Part shown: piece by piece, positions 32,639 through 40,824 of the stretch | Layout of the letters: every line of letters begins with the position of its first letter | Numbering within the stretch: the first letter of the stretch is position 1 | Origin: CAZOVB01 sp046541415 | GTDB taxonomy: Bacteria; Planctomycetota; Phycisphaerae; SM23-33 | DNA: 44,472 nucleotides | Direction: 5' to 3' | NCBI GenBank assembly: GCA_046541415.1 | Contig: JBKHDI010000025.1 | Span: forward strand, 1-44,472 | Notes under the pieces: generated by a model | What the model was told of the DNA's origin: nothing | Seen by the model: only the letters and a program-made list of their open reading frames with translations | Database searches by the model: none | Made by a program: the position numbers and the translations under genes

Positions 32639-32819
32639 GGCGGGGCTTGGTCGGGTTCTGCCGACTGTAGCGACTGGACAGGTCGATATCCGCGGCGCCG
32701 GCGGGGAATTTGCCCGGTTACTCCAGTCGGCCGGGCGGTCGGACGATGGTAAATGTGGAGAAGTCTGACCAAGGATCGCCGAAAGCAGCCGGGCCTGGAG
32801 CCCAAGGGCATCGAAGATC

Positions 32820-34331
32820 ATGTTCACCACGCCGAACATCTCATGGAACCGAAGAGCCAACGCCCTTGCCCTGGCTGCCCTGTTGCTCGCCTCCCTGCTG
32901 GGCTGGACGACCGGCTGCAACGACCACGTCAACAACTACACCAAGTTCGGCGGCTGGGCCTCGGGCAGCCTGGACCACCCGGTGGTCATCTCCGGCCAGC
33001 CGGGGGCCGACTCGATGGCCTTCAGCGCCAGCGAAAATGTCCTGTCCGACCACGACTGGCAGGTGCTGGAGAAGATCGCCCCGCGCCCGATCTGGGAACG
33101 CATCGCCGAGATGCGCGAACTGTTCGAGGCCCGCGAAAAGCCCAAGGCGCACGGTTCGCTCGATGCGCCCAGGCCGGCCGAGATCCCCGACCTGCCGATC
33201 ACCCAGCTGCCCGACGGCAAGGTCCGGTTCTTCTACCGCCTGCAGAACTTCGGGGGCCCCGAGGTCGTCTCGCGACGCGACGGCGGGACCAGCCGACACG
33301 ATATCTCTCTCAAGCCCACCGACCTGGGGCCGCTGGTGAATCTCGTCCAGCGGCAACTGGGCAACCGGGGAACCGTCACGCCGCTGGTCAACGAGAATAC
33401 GCTGGTGGTCACCTGCGACCAGGCCGTCCAGGACAGCGTCCTGCAGCTGATCGCCGAGGCTGACTCGGTCCCCACGCAGGTCGAGATCAACGTCCGCGTC
33501 TTCGAGGTCAAGCACGACTTCGACTTTCAGTACGGCGCGAACCTGCTGCTGAAGCACCTGGCCGCCGACAGCTCCCAGTCCCTGGCCAGCACGTTCAACC
33601 CCTCCGACTTCCTGGAATCGCTGACCAACACGACCATGGGCGACTTCGCCTACCAGGGCTCGGCCCTGCGGCTGATGAAGGTGTTCACCGATGCAGGCGT
33701 AACGCTGGACGCGACGTTTCAGGCCCTGTCGAACATGGGACTGGTCAAGGTCGTCGCCTCGCCGCGGATGACGGTGGCCACGGGCAAGACCGCTTACATG
33801 CTCGCCGGCCAGGAAGTGCCCATCCAGTCGGCCAAGATCTCCAACGACAACCTCATCAGCCAGAAGGTCGAGTACAAGCCTATCGGCGTGCAGTTGTACA
33901 TCACCCCCCAGGCCAGTGCGGGCGAGAGTGTAAAGATGCACGTGCTGACTTCGGTAACGGCCGTGGCGGGCTTCACTCCCCAATCGACGATGGATGGGGC
34001 GACCAGCAGTGAGACGCTGACCAACCCGATCATCGACTCGCGCGAGGCGGAGACATACGTCACCGTCGGCGACGGAGACACGCTGGTCATCGGCGGGCTG
34101 CGGATGATCCGCACGGTCACGCGGGAGAAGAAGGTCCCGGGCCTCGGCCAGATCGCCCTGTTCGAGTGGCTGTTCAAAAACCACCGCTCGCAGAACAATG
34201 TCTCGGACCTGTACTTCTTCGTCCAGCCGCGGGTGGTCACCCACGCCCGCCCTGCCCGCCACGTCGCCGGCAACCAGGCCCGTGTCAGCCTGCCGGCAGA
34301 GCAGGTGGTTCCGGTACCGGCGGGGGGTTGA
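32820..34331 (+). CDS. Secretin-family outer-membrane protein, orphan
   Basis: A 503-residue exported protein. A signal peptide ends near the lipobox-like TTGC, cysteine 33, so it may be a lipoprotein. The region at about 165-230 resembles an N-type secretin domain (TPLVNENTLVVTCDQAVQDSVLQLI). The C-terminal half is the secretin gate: VEINVRVFEVKHDFDFQYG, ASPRMTVATGKTAYMLAGQE, YKPIGVQLYITPQA and DGDTLVIGGLRMIRTVTREKKVPGLG. That final block is the hallmark of GspD/PilQ/BfpB-type channels. No ATPase, pseudopilin or inner-membrane partner is encoded nearby, so the secretion system it serves is unknown. The start is inferred from the signal peptide. Confidence 0.88.
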   Translation: MFTTPNISWNRRANALALAALLLASLLGWTTGCNDHVNNYTKFGGWASGSLDHPVVISGQPGADSMAFSASENVLSDHDWQVLEKIAPRPIWERIAEMRELFEAREKPKAHGSLDAPRPAEIPDLPITQLPDGKVRFFYRLQNFGGPEVVSRRDGGTSRHDISLKPTDLGPLVNLVQRQLGNRGTVTPLVNENTLVVTCDQAVQDSVLQLIAEADSVPTQVEINVRVFEVKHDFDFQYGANLLLKHLAADSSQSLASTFNPSDFLESLTNTTMGDFAYQGSALRLMKVFTDAGVTLDATFQALSNMGLVKVVASPRMTVATGKTAYMLAGQEVPIQSAKISNDNLISQKVEYKPIGVQLYITPQASAGESVKMHVLTSVTAVAGFTPQSTMDGATSSETLTNPIIDSREAETYVTVGDGDTLVIGGLRMIRTVTREKKVPGLGQIALFEWLFKNHRSQNNVSDLYFFVQPRVVTHARPARHVAGNQARVSLPAEQVVPVPAGG

Positions 34332-34342
34332 GGTTCCTCCCG
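34321..34342. terminator. Weak hairpin at the secretin stop
   Basis: CGGGGGG (34321-34327) pairs with CCTCCCG (34336-34342) with one G-T wobble. The loop contains the stop codon and no T-run follows. Confidence 0.25.
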
Positions 34343-34462
34343 CGCGCAGGAAGTGTGGGCCGCCGGGGGATGTCGGTAGGGTGGTTCTTCCGCCTCGTCG
34401 CAAGCGGCGCGGGGCGAGGGATCGATATTGCGTTTGGCGTGCCGATGGGGTATGCAGGGTGC

Positions 34463-34861
34463 ATGTATCATACGCAATTTCAAGTATCCACGTCGGGTCG
34501 ATCCGAAATGGTCGACATCACTTCGCAGGTTACCCGGGCGGTTGAAGAAAGCGGCATTGCCGAGGGGCAGGTGACCGTCTACGTCCCGCACACCACCGCG
34601 GGGGTGACGATCAACGAAAACGCCGATCCCTCCGTCGTCCACGACATGCTCGGCGCGCTGGACCAGGCCGTGCCGTGGTCGCAGGATTTCTACCGCCACG
34701 GCGAGGGCAACTCAGCCGCCCACGTCAAAAGCTCGATGGTCGGCTGCTGCCAGGTCATCCCCATCATCGACGGCTCGATGCCGCTTGGCACGTGGCAGGG
34801 CATCTACTTCTGCGAGTTCGATGGCCCGCGGACGCGACGATGCGTGGTGACAATCGCCTGA
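34463..34861 (+). CDS. yjbQ: YjbQ/UPF0047 family protein
   Basis: A 132-residue protein of the YjbQ family. These are small beta-rich trimeric enzymes with weak thiamin-phosphate synthase activity, whose real role is unsettled. The family signature is intact: VYVPHTTAGVTINENADPSV with its histidine, the HGEGNSAAHVKSSMVG histidine cluster that forms the metal site, and the end GTWQGIYFCEFDGPRTR. ATG 34463 gives the normal family length; the frame is open farther upstream through non-family sequence. A decayed glycosyltransferase remnant lies directly downstream on the other strand. Confidence 0.92.
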   Translation: MYHTQFQVSTSGRSEMVDITSQVTRAVEESGIAEGQVTVYVPHTTAGVTINENADPSVVHDMLGALDQAVPWSQDFYRHGEGNSAAHVKSSMVGCCQVIPIIDGSMPLGTWQGIYFCEFDGPRTRRCVVTIA

Positions 34862-34895
34862 ATGGCCGATAGCGGATCGATCGCGTGGGCATCTG

Positions 34896-35125
34896 CAGGA
34901 GGATCCGGCGGATCACGTCGGCGAACCGCCGGGCGGGCCATCTCTTGGGATCGGATGAAGCCACCGTCGAGACGGCCACCAGGTCGCGTCCGTCATCGGG
35001 CAGGGTCTCCAGGAGCGTCTCCGTGCCCGGACCTTCTCGGTCGGCAGGTGGAGCAGGTTTCTGCGCCATGCCTGGAGCGGGAGCCTCTTTCCCGCAAGAG
35101 GCAGAAGAAGATGACGCAAGAGCAA
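34896..35125 (-). pseudogene. Remnant of a GT9 (heptosyltransferase-type) glycosyltransferase
   Basis: In one minus-strand frame the segment ETLLETLPDDGRDLVAVS followed by DPKRWPARRFADVIRRI (about 35024-34896) closely recalls the GT9 acceptor/donor-domain motif, where a Lys-Arg-Trp-Pro stretch precedes an Arg-Phe helix. Just upstream, in a second frame, NLLHLPTEKVRARRRS continues the likeness, so a frameshift near 35020 is implied. Both ends are missing and stop codons surround the piece. It looks like a decaying gene; there is no nearby mobile element. The similarity rests on motif reading alone. The rest of the interval 34862-35226 shows no other gene. Confidence 0.45.
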
Positions 35126-35226
35126 GTCCCGTCGCGGGGCGACGACTGCAACAAGGTCCCAGCCCGATCATCGGCAGGCTCAGGAGGGTCGGCCAGACCT
35201 GTCTCGCAAGCGCGTGGAGGCTTCTG

Positions 35227-36687
35227 TCAGCTGGTCTTTGCCGCCGGGGTCAGGTGTTCCGGGCCCTTGCGACGGTTGCCGAGGATCGGGTCGCCGTCGA
35301 AGTATCGCTCTGGAATCGACATGCTGTCGAGCATCTGCTTGCCGCGCTTGCAGTCTTCGATCGTCAGCTTGCCCTCGCGGACCAGATCGTAGTACGGGCC
35401 CAGGTCGGTCTGCCTGTAGAGGTTGGCGAACTGGGCGTAGAACTCCTGGCGGTCCAGCTTGGTCGGCAGGACCGAGTGCATGGTGTCGAAGCAGCGGTAG
35501 TCGCTGGTGATCAGTTGATCCTTCCGCTCGTGGTAGAGGTCGGTCCCGGGCAGGGGGGTCAGGATGGTGAACTGTGTGTGGGTGATCTGCTTCTCGGTCA
35601 CGTAGTTGCGCAGGGCCTTGAAGTCATCGACGTCCCACTGCGGATCGACGATGAACGCGCCCCAGATGATCACGCCGTTGTCCTGCAGGATGCGGATGGC
35701 TTCGTTGTTGGTATCAGCGGAGTTCTGCTTGTTGACCGAGGTGAGGGTTTTGTCCGACGCGCCTTCCAGGCCCAGCAGGACCGCGTAGAGGCCCACGTCT
35801 ACCCACTTTTCGACCAGCTCCGGGTGACGGACGATCGAATCGGTCCGACATTCCATCGAGTATCGCAGGTTGATCCCCTCGGCCTGGATGCGGTCGGCGA
35901 TCTCGTTTTCCCGCCTGTAGTTCATCAGGAAGTTGTCATCGACGAAGGTGATGTGGCCGGTATCGCAGTGGCGGACTTCCTGGATGACGCGTTCCGGGCA
36001 CATCTGGCGGGTCCGGCCGGCGTAGAACTTCCAGACGCTGCAGAAGTTGCAGCGGTACGGGCAGCCCCGTCCGGTGGCCACCGAGCTGTCGGGCTTGTCG
36101 AAGAGGAAGAAATATTCCTGGCGGTAATCGGCCACCAGGTCGCGCCGCGGCAGGGCCAGGGCGTCCATCTCGACGTGGTCGCTGGCGGTTTCGTTGCGGA
36201 CAAACGCGCCGCTGTCGTTGCGGAGGATCAGGTTCGGCAGAGCCTGGAGGTCGGATCGACCCTCCACCGCGGCCACCAACTGCGGGAAGACCAGTTCCCC
36301 TTCGCCCAGGGCCACCGCGTCAACGGCGGGGTGGAAGAAGTCATCCGGCAGGAGTCCGGCGTGGTGGCCTCCGATGAGGGTGAAGCAGTCGACGTTGTGG
36401 GCCTTGGTCTGTCGGCAGACGTCGATGGCGGCGTAGACTTCCGGCGTCAGGGCGGTTACGGCCACCATATCCGGCCCGAAGTCGGCCAGGACGGTCTGCA
36501 GGTCCGCATCGATCCGCATGTCGAGGATGCGGCAGGTGTGCTTGTCGCCCAGGCAGGCGGCGAGCATTTCCAGGGCCAGGGGCTCTGGCATGGCCGCGAC
36601 GCGAAAGCCCACGCCGTGGTCCTGTGCTTCAGGCTGAACCAGTAGAATGCGCAACGATGGTACTCCGTTTCCAGTGGCAGTAGTCAT
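35227..36687 (-). CDS. B12-binding domain radical SAM protein
   Basis: A 486-residue protein with an N-terminal cobalamin-binding fold (about 12-140, LRILLVQPE and the FTLIGGHHAGLLPDDF segment). The radical SAM core has the cluster cysteines C209, C213 and C216 in GCPYRCNFC, followed by HITFVDDNFLMN and LEGASDKTLTSVNK. The layout matches the BchE/HpnP/HpnJ group, which modifies lipids, porphyrins or antibiotics; the substrate is unknown. The ATG at 36687 has a weak ribosome site. A TTG at 36654 with CGGAG 8 nt upstream begins exactly at the fold and is a serious alternative. TACAAT lies over an ATG at 36705, arguing against that longer start. Confidence 0.88.
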   Translation of the reverse strand: MTTATGNGVPSLRILLVQPEAQDHGVGFRVAAMPEPLALEMLAACLGDKHTCRILDMRIDADLQTVLADFGPDMVAVTALTPEVYAAIDVCRQTKAHNVDCFTLIGGHHAGLLPDDFFHPAVDAVALGEGELVFPQLVAAVEGRSDLQALPNLILRNDSGAFVRNETASDHVEMDALALPRRDLVADYRQEYFFLFDKPDSSVATGRGCPYRCNFCSVWKFYAGRTRQMCPERVIQEVRHCDTGHITFVDDNFLMNYRRENEIADRIQAEGINLRYSMECRTDSIVRHPELVEKWVDVGLYAVLLGLEGASDKTLTSVNKQNSADTNNEAIRILQDNGVIIWGAFIVDPQWDVDDFKALRNYVTEKQITHTQFTILTPLPGTDLYHERKDQLITSDYRCFDTMHSVLPTKLDRQEFYAQFANLYRQTDLGPYYDLVREGKLTIEDCKRGKQMLDSMSIPERYFDGDPILGNRRKGPEHLTPAAKTS

Positions 36688-36703
36688 TCCAGACGAATGA
36701 CGC

Positions 36704-36709
36704 ATTGTA
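36704..36709 (-). promoter_or_regulatory. -10 box candidate of the radical SAM gene
   Basis: TACAAT on the minus strand (36709-36704) lies 17 bp before the ATG at 36687. No good -35 is seen at standard spacing. Confidence 0.35.
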
Positions 36710-36767
36710 ACGGAAAGGGCCCCCAAGTTCAGCCAAATGCGGGAGATGCCCGGAAAAAACCCGAGGC

Positions 36768-37631
36768 TCAGTTGCCGGAGTACCCGTACTGGCCAGGCTC
36801 GGGTTTGACATCCGGCAGGGTGTTGCGGGGCGGGATGACGTGGCGCTTCAGGACGCGGTTGACCAGCTCCGGGCTCCAGTGGCCCGCCTGGATCAACGGT
36901 GCGACATAGACAGCCACGAACTTCGAGCCGCCCGAGGTCATGTGTGTTCCGACATTGCCCGTATCGGCCATGTCTTCTGTCCAAGGCACCTGGTAGAGAC
37001 GGCGGTACAGGCCCTGGCGCTGCTGGCTGTCGGGGACTTCGAAGCCCTTGGCCCCGGCCGAGACGGTGTGGACGCTGTCCATCGTGCCGATGGTTGTCGT
37101 GCCCAGGCCCAGCAGGACCCAGTCGCGTCCGGAGTAGAAGTTGACGATGCCTCGCCGACTCTTGACCAGCGCTTCGTCCAGTTCGTAGTCGGGCGAGAGG
37201 GAGGCGGCGAGCATGACCACGCCGTCGAGATGGCAGCCGGGGGGCATGGCCTCGGAAACCCAGGCCGCCATGGCCCCGCCGCCGGACTGGCCGACCAGGA
37301 AGACCGGGCGGTTGCGGTACGCCTGCTTGTACCGGGCCAGCTGGTCGGCGATTCCCGCAGCCCGCTGGCGGTTGCGATGTTCGTTGCGGAGGTTCAGGAT
37401 CGGCCCGATCGGGGCAGTCCAGTCCTCCAGTTGGATCGCGCAATCCACCCCGCCATCGGCCAGGCCCTTGCAGATATTCATGTTCAGCGGGCTTCTGCCC
37501 TCGATGCCCGTCAAGACCACCACCAGCCCGTGCTCGAGACGCTCGGGCGTGACATAGGGTTGGTCCTCGGCGCAGCCGGCGCAGAGCGCAGCGGCCAAGG
37601 CTCCAGCGGCGATGACGGTTCGGCGGATCAT
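36768..37631 (-). CDS. Alpha/beta-hydrolase-type lipoprotein
   Basis: A 287-residue exported lipoprotein. The signal ends at lipobox ALCAGC with cysteine 20. The mature part looks like an alpha/beta hydrolase: strand LVVVLTGIEGRS, nucleophile elbow VFLVGQSGGGA with S116, then GVVMLAASLSPDYEL and NFYSGRDWVLLG, where the acidic residue could be catalytic, and a late histidine in QAGHWSPELV. It could be an esterase or lipase at the envelope; the substrate is unknown. The start ATG has no ribosome site, and a TATAGT box ends 8 nt upstream, so the mRNA may be nearly leaderless. Confidence 0.82.
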   Translation of the reverse strand: MIRRTVIAAGALAAALCAGCAEDQPYVTPERLEHGLVVVLTGIEGRSPLNMNICKGLADGGVDCAIQLEDWTAPIGPILNLRNEHRNRQRAAGIADQLARYKQAYRNRPVFLVGQSGGGAMAAWVSEAMPPGCHLDGVVMLAASLSPDYELDEALVKSRRGIVNFYSGRDWVLLGLGTTTIGTMDSVHTVSAGAKGFEVPDSQQRQGLYRRLYQVPWTEDMADTGNVGTHMTSGGSKFVAVYVAPLIQAGHWSPELVNRVLKRHVIPPRNTLPDVKPEPGQYGYSGN

Positions 37632-37639
37632 GATTACAG

Positions 37640-37645
37640 ACTATA
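37640..37645 (-). promoter_or_regulatory. -10 box close to the hydrolase start
   Basis: TATAGT on the minus strand (37645-37640) lies 8 nt before the ATG at 37631. Transcription from it would leave a leader of only one or two bases. The -35 is not clear. Confidence 0.35.
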
Positions 37646-37722
37646 TCGGCCTGCGGTGGGCATAATGAAGCAAGAAATAGTCAATCCCGCCGCCCGGTTG
37701 CCCCCAACCCGTCTCCGGGGAT

Positions 37723-37755
37723 AAAAAAGGGCCCCGGAATCATCTTCCGGGGCCC
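37723..37755 (-). terminator. Intrinsic terminator of the FtsZ-like gene
   Basis: A perfect 11-bp stem (GGGCCCCGGAA/TTCCGGGGCCC) with a 5-nt loop is followed on the minus strand by six T residues. This is the clearest rho-independent terminator in the window, 42 bp after the stop codon. Confidence 0.92.
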
Positions 37756-37796
37756 TGGTACTTCACTTCTTACTACGACTGCATACTGCCCTTGGC

Positions 37797-39299
37797 TCAG
37801 TAGCCGCGGCGGAGTTCTTCGAGTCGCTCCATCGGGGCATCGAGGCCGCCGAACATGGAGTAGACGCGGAGGCTCTCGCGGTCATCCTCGTAGATGCCGC
37901 GATGCAGCGTCGCGTTGCCGGTCATGTCCGTCAGGACATCGAACGCGTGGTTGATGCTGTCCTGCAGGCCGGGCGTGTTGGCCATGATCTTCTTGCCGCC
38001 GACGACGATGCTGCCGACCACGCGGGCGGTGGACAGCTCAAAGCCGCTGGCCAGGACCGTCTTCTGCAGGTTGTTGACCATCGCCTGGGACAGGTCGTAC
38101 TTCTGCTTGAAGGCGGCGACCTTGGTCAGGCCCATGATCGCGCAGTTGCCCGACTCCATGATCGACTGGTAGTCGACCGGGTCGAACGACGTGTACGGGC
38201 TGGGCAGGGCCGAAAGGCGATTGAAGATGTCGAACAGGCCGGCAACGGTGTTGTTGACCGTCGGCCAGAAGCTGCGGACCGTCAGGCCCGGATACAGCTT
38301 GGAGATCTTGTCGTTGTCGACGATGATCAACGGGCTGATCAGGCCTTCGTAGGCCATGCGGGTCAGTTCGCTGATCGCGTCGAAGGCGTTCTCGCCGACC
38401 TTCGGGCTGGCTGCTTCGCCGGCCGAGGGAAGGGTGCACATCACGCCGATGCGGCGGTCGATCTTCTTGAGACCGATGTGCTTGGCGCAGCTGCGGATGG
38501 TCTCGATCAGCGGAACCACGCTGCCGGAGCCCGTGCCACCACCGGAGCCGAAGGCCACCATCAGGTGGTCAACGTTCTCGGAGAAGATCCGCTCGATGGC
38601 GTGGATGATGTCCTGTCGGTACTGGACGGCAGCTTCGCGGCCTCGGGCCATGTCCTTGCCTGCACCCTTGCGCCCGATGTCCATCAGGAGCTTCTGCTGG
38701 TCGGGGATCTGCAGGTCCCTGAGGTCCTGGGATGCGGTGTTGACGGCGAGGCACTTGGTGTAGCCAAGCTTGTAGAACGACTGGACCAGGCGGCCGCCAC
38801 ACTGGCCCGCGCCGACCCAACCGAACTTCGTCGAGCCCTTGGAGGTGTCTTTTACACCCTGGGCTTCGGCGATCTGCGGTTCGTACTCTTCCAGCGCCAG
38901 CGTCGGGATCAGGCTGGTCGAGGCGCTCTTGGCCTGGACGATCTGGCTGTTGGACTTGCCCGCCGGCTTGCCGGTCTTGCGCTTGCGGGCCGGTGACGTG
39001 GTGGCCGTCGTCTTGCTGGCAGAGGTCTTGGCCTTGCCGGCGGTGCGCTTCTTGGTCGTCGGCTTGGACGCGGTGGTCTTGGCCGAGCTGGCGCGCTTCT
39101 TCGGGGTCGACTTCTTGGTTGTCGAGCTGGACGCCTTGGTCTTGCTCTTCGTGCCCGAGGCCTTGGTGGTCCCGGTGGCCTTTGTCTTGGCCTTGCTGAT
39201 TGTTTCGGCCATCTTCTTGCGCTGGTCTACGGCGCTGGATTTGGCCTTGCTGCTGGTTCCGCGCTTACTGGCGGACTTCTTTTTGGTCGTCGTGGCCAT
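37797..39299 (-). CDS. FtsZ/tubulin-superfamily GTPase with histone-H1-like N-terminal tail
   Basis: A 500-residue protein in two parts. Residues 1 to about 125 are a low-complexity Lys/Ser/Thr/Ala tail; by my count 30 Lys and 6 Arg against 2 acidic residues in the first 120, with repeats such as KTKA, KKRA and KKRT. A linker leads to a GTPase domain from about 157. This has T1 loop GAGQCGG (163-169, more tubulin-like than FtsZ-like), glycine-rich T4 loop GGGTGSGS (253-260), and the T7-equivalent FDPVDYQSIM with aspartate 376, needed for GTP hydrolysis upon polymerisation. The ATG has GAAGGAG 9 nt upstream. The gene is monocistronic with a strong terminator. No cell-division genes are nearby. 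Filament formation and DNA or membrane binding by the tail are inference. Confidence 0.88.
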   Translation of the reverse strand: MATTTKKKSASKRGTSSKAKSSAVDQRKKMAETISKAKTKATGTTKASGTKSKTKASSSTTKKSTPKKRASSAKTTASKPTTKKRTAGKAKTSASKTTATTSPARKRKTGKPAGKSNSQIVQAKSASTSLIPTLALEEYEPQIAEAQGVKDTSKGSTKFGWVGAGQCGGRLVQSFYKLGYTKCLAVNTASQDLRDLQIPDQQKLLMDIGRKGAGKDMARGREAAVQYRQDIIHAIERIFSENVDHLMVAFGSGGGTGSGSVVPLIETIRSCAKHIGLKKIDRRIGVMCTLPSAGEAASPKVGENAFDAISELTRMAYEGLISPLIIVDNDKISKLYPGLTVRSFWPTVNNTVAGLFDIFNRLSALPSPYTSFDPVDYQSIMESGNCAIMGLTKVAAFKQKYDLSQAMVNNLQKTVLASGFELSTARVVGSIVVGGKKIMANTPGLQDSINHAFDVLTDMTGNATLHRGIYEDDRESLRVYSMFGGLDAPMERLEELRRGY

Positions 39300-39482
39300 G
39301 TCTTTTGTCTCCTTCGTCTGACTGGTCGTTCCATGCGATTCGACTGGACCGCACCATACATCGGAGCGGAGATTTGGGATCTTGAAGCCTGCTGGGGGAA
39401 ATCCATGAAAATCTCGGGAATCTTACTCACCCGGTCGGGTATTCCGCCGCCCCGGGCCCTGCCAGCCCTGCCGCTGGGGCCT

Positions 39483-39510
39483 TTGCATCCCGTCGAAGGC
39501 AGGCTACAAT
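39483..39510 (+). promoter_or_regulatory. Promoter of the GT4 gene
   Basis: TTGCAT (39483-39488) and TACAAT (39505-39510) are separated by 16 bp and lie about 70 bp before the start codon. Confidence 0.5.
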
Positions 39511-39582
39511 TCTCAGCACGTCGCCCCGGCCGTCGGCGCCGAGGCGCCCGAGGAATCTGCTACACATAAGAAGGTGGTGCCC

Positions 39583-40725
39583 GTGCGAGTCGTCCTGGAT
39601 TTCAACCCCGTGCTGCGAAAGCGCTACTCGGGGTTCCGAACCTACGGCCAGGGGCTGCTGAAGGCCCTGGTCGAGAGGCCCGAACCCAAGAGCATCCTCC
39701 TGCTCTGCTCGCCCGATCAGCGCCAGCAGGTCGACGCAATCCCCGCAGCCGGCGACACCAAGTGCAGGATCGTCTCGCCGCCGCTGCGCCTCCGGCGCCT
39801 CGAAAGATGGTGGCGCTGGATCTCCTGGCCGAAGCTCCAGAAGCTCACAGGCCCCTTCGATGTCTACCACAGCTTCCACCATCTCATGCCGCCCACCGGG
39901 CCGGCGCCTCGCGTGCTGACCGTCTACGACATGCGACGCTACCGACTGCCCGATCTGTACAGCCACTCCAAGACCGACCTGTTCGAGCGTTCCGTCTCGG
40001 CCGCCGACCGCTTGCTGGCGATCTCCCAGGCAACCAGGGACGACCTGGTCGAACTGCTGGACGTGCCCCAATCGAAAGTCGACGTCGCGACGCTCGGCAC
40101 GCCCGAAGGTTTTGCCCCGCTGGACGAAGAGGCCCGCACAGGCGTTGCCCGCTGGATCAGCCAGAAGCTCGACGTGCCCATCGGCGCCTACGCGCTGACG
40201 CTCTCCTCGCGAGACCCGCGGAAGAACCTCGATACCTGCGTGGCCGCCATGGCCCGGGCCTGCGGCCGTCTGCCCGACGACTTCCGCCTGCTCGTCGTCG
40301 GCCACCTGCCCCACGGCCAGGACCTGACCGAACTGGCACGCAACTGCGGCGCGGAAAACCGCGTCCTGGCAACCGGGCCGCTGTCCGATGCAGAGTACCA
40401 GCACTTGCTGGGCGCCGCCGAGATGCTGCTGTTCCTCAGCCGTTACGAGGGCTTCGGCCTGCCCCTGTGCGAAGCGATGGCCGCCGGCGTGCCGATCATC
40501 GCAGCCGACATTTCCAGCATCCCGGAAGTCGCCGGTGAGGGGCAGGTGCTCGTCGGGCCCGACGACGTGGAGACCATCGCCGATGAAATGGTACGCCTGC
40601 ACAACGACCCGGACGCACGCGAGCAGATGAAGTCCTACGGCCTGGATCGGGTCCAGCAGTTCACCTGGGCCCGCGCCGCAGAACAGACCCTCTCCTGCTA
40701 TCAGAGGGCCATGGCAGGGGCGTAA
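39583..40725 (+). CDS. Glycosyltransferase family 4
   Basis: A 380-residue retaining glycosyltransferase of the GT-B fold, family GT4. The N-terminal half ends with FDVYHSFHHLMPP and SAADRLLAISQATRDDLVELL. The C-terminal donor-sugar half has TLSSRDPRKNLDT, LLVVGHLPHGQDL, and the EX7E motif in RYEGFGLPLCEAMAAGVPII. It likely adds a sugar to a surface glycan or lipid. The start is probably the GTG at 39583, 8 nt after AAGAAGG; in-frame GTGs at 39574 and 39577 lie within or beside that ribosome site. It is divergent from the FtsZ-like gene. Confidence 0.9.
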   Translation: MRVVLDFNPVLRKRYSGFRTYGQGLLKALVERPEPKSILLLCSPDQRQQVDAIPAAGDTKCRIVSPPLRLRRLERWWRWISWPKLQKLTGPFDVYHSFHHLMPPTGPAPRVLTVYDMRRYRLPDLYSHSKTDLFERSVSAADRLLAISQATRDDLVELLDVPQSKVDVATLGTPEGFAPLDEEARTGVARWISQKLDVPIGAYALTLSSRDPRKNLDTCVAAMARACGRLPDDFRLLVVGHLPHGQDLTELARNCGAENRVLATGPLSDAEYQHLLGAAEMLLFLSRYEGFGLPLCEAMAAGVPIIAADISSIPEVAGEGQVLVGPDDVETIADEMVRLHNDPDAREQMKSYGLDRVQQFTWARAAEQTLSCYQRAMAGA

Positions 40726-40824
40726 ACCGGCGGCTTCTGGCAAAAGTCTCACCACTGCCGCTCCGATAGGTGCTTGCAGGCAGGGATTGTCCCAGCCGGA
40801 CCGCAGCCATCGGAGAAGCTCATC

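Noticed and set aside
34885..36645. 586-codon plus-strand open frame opposite the radical SAM gene
   Set aside because: Antisense of a gene with intact cluster cysteines and B12 fold; no recognisable motifs in the shadow.
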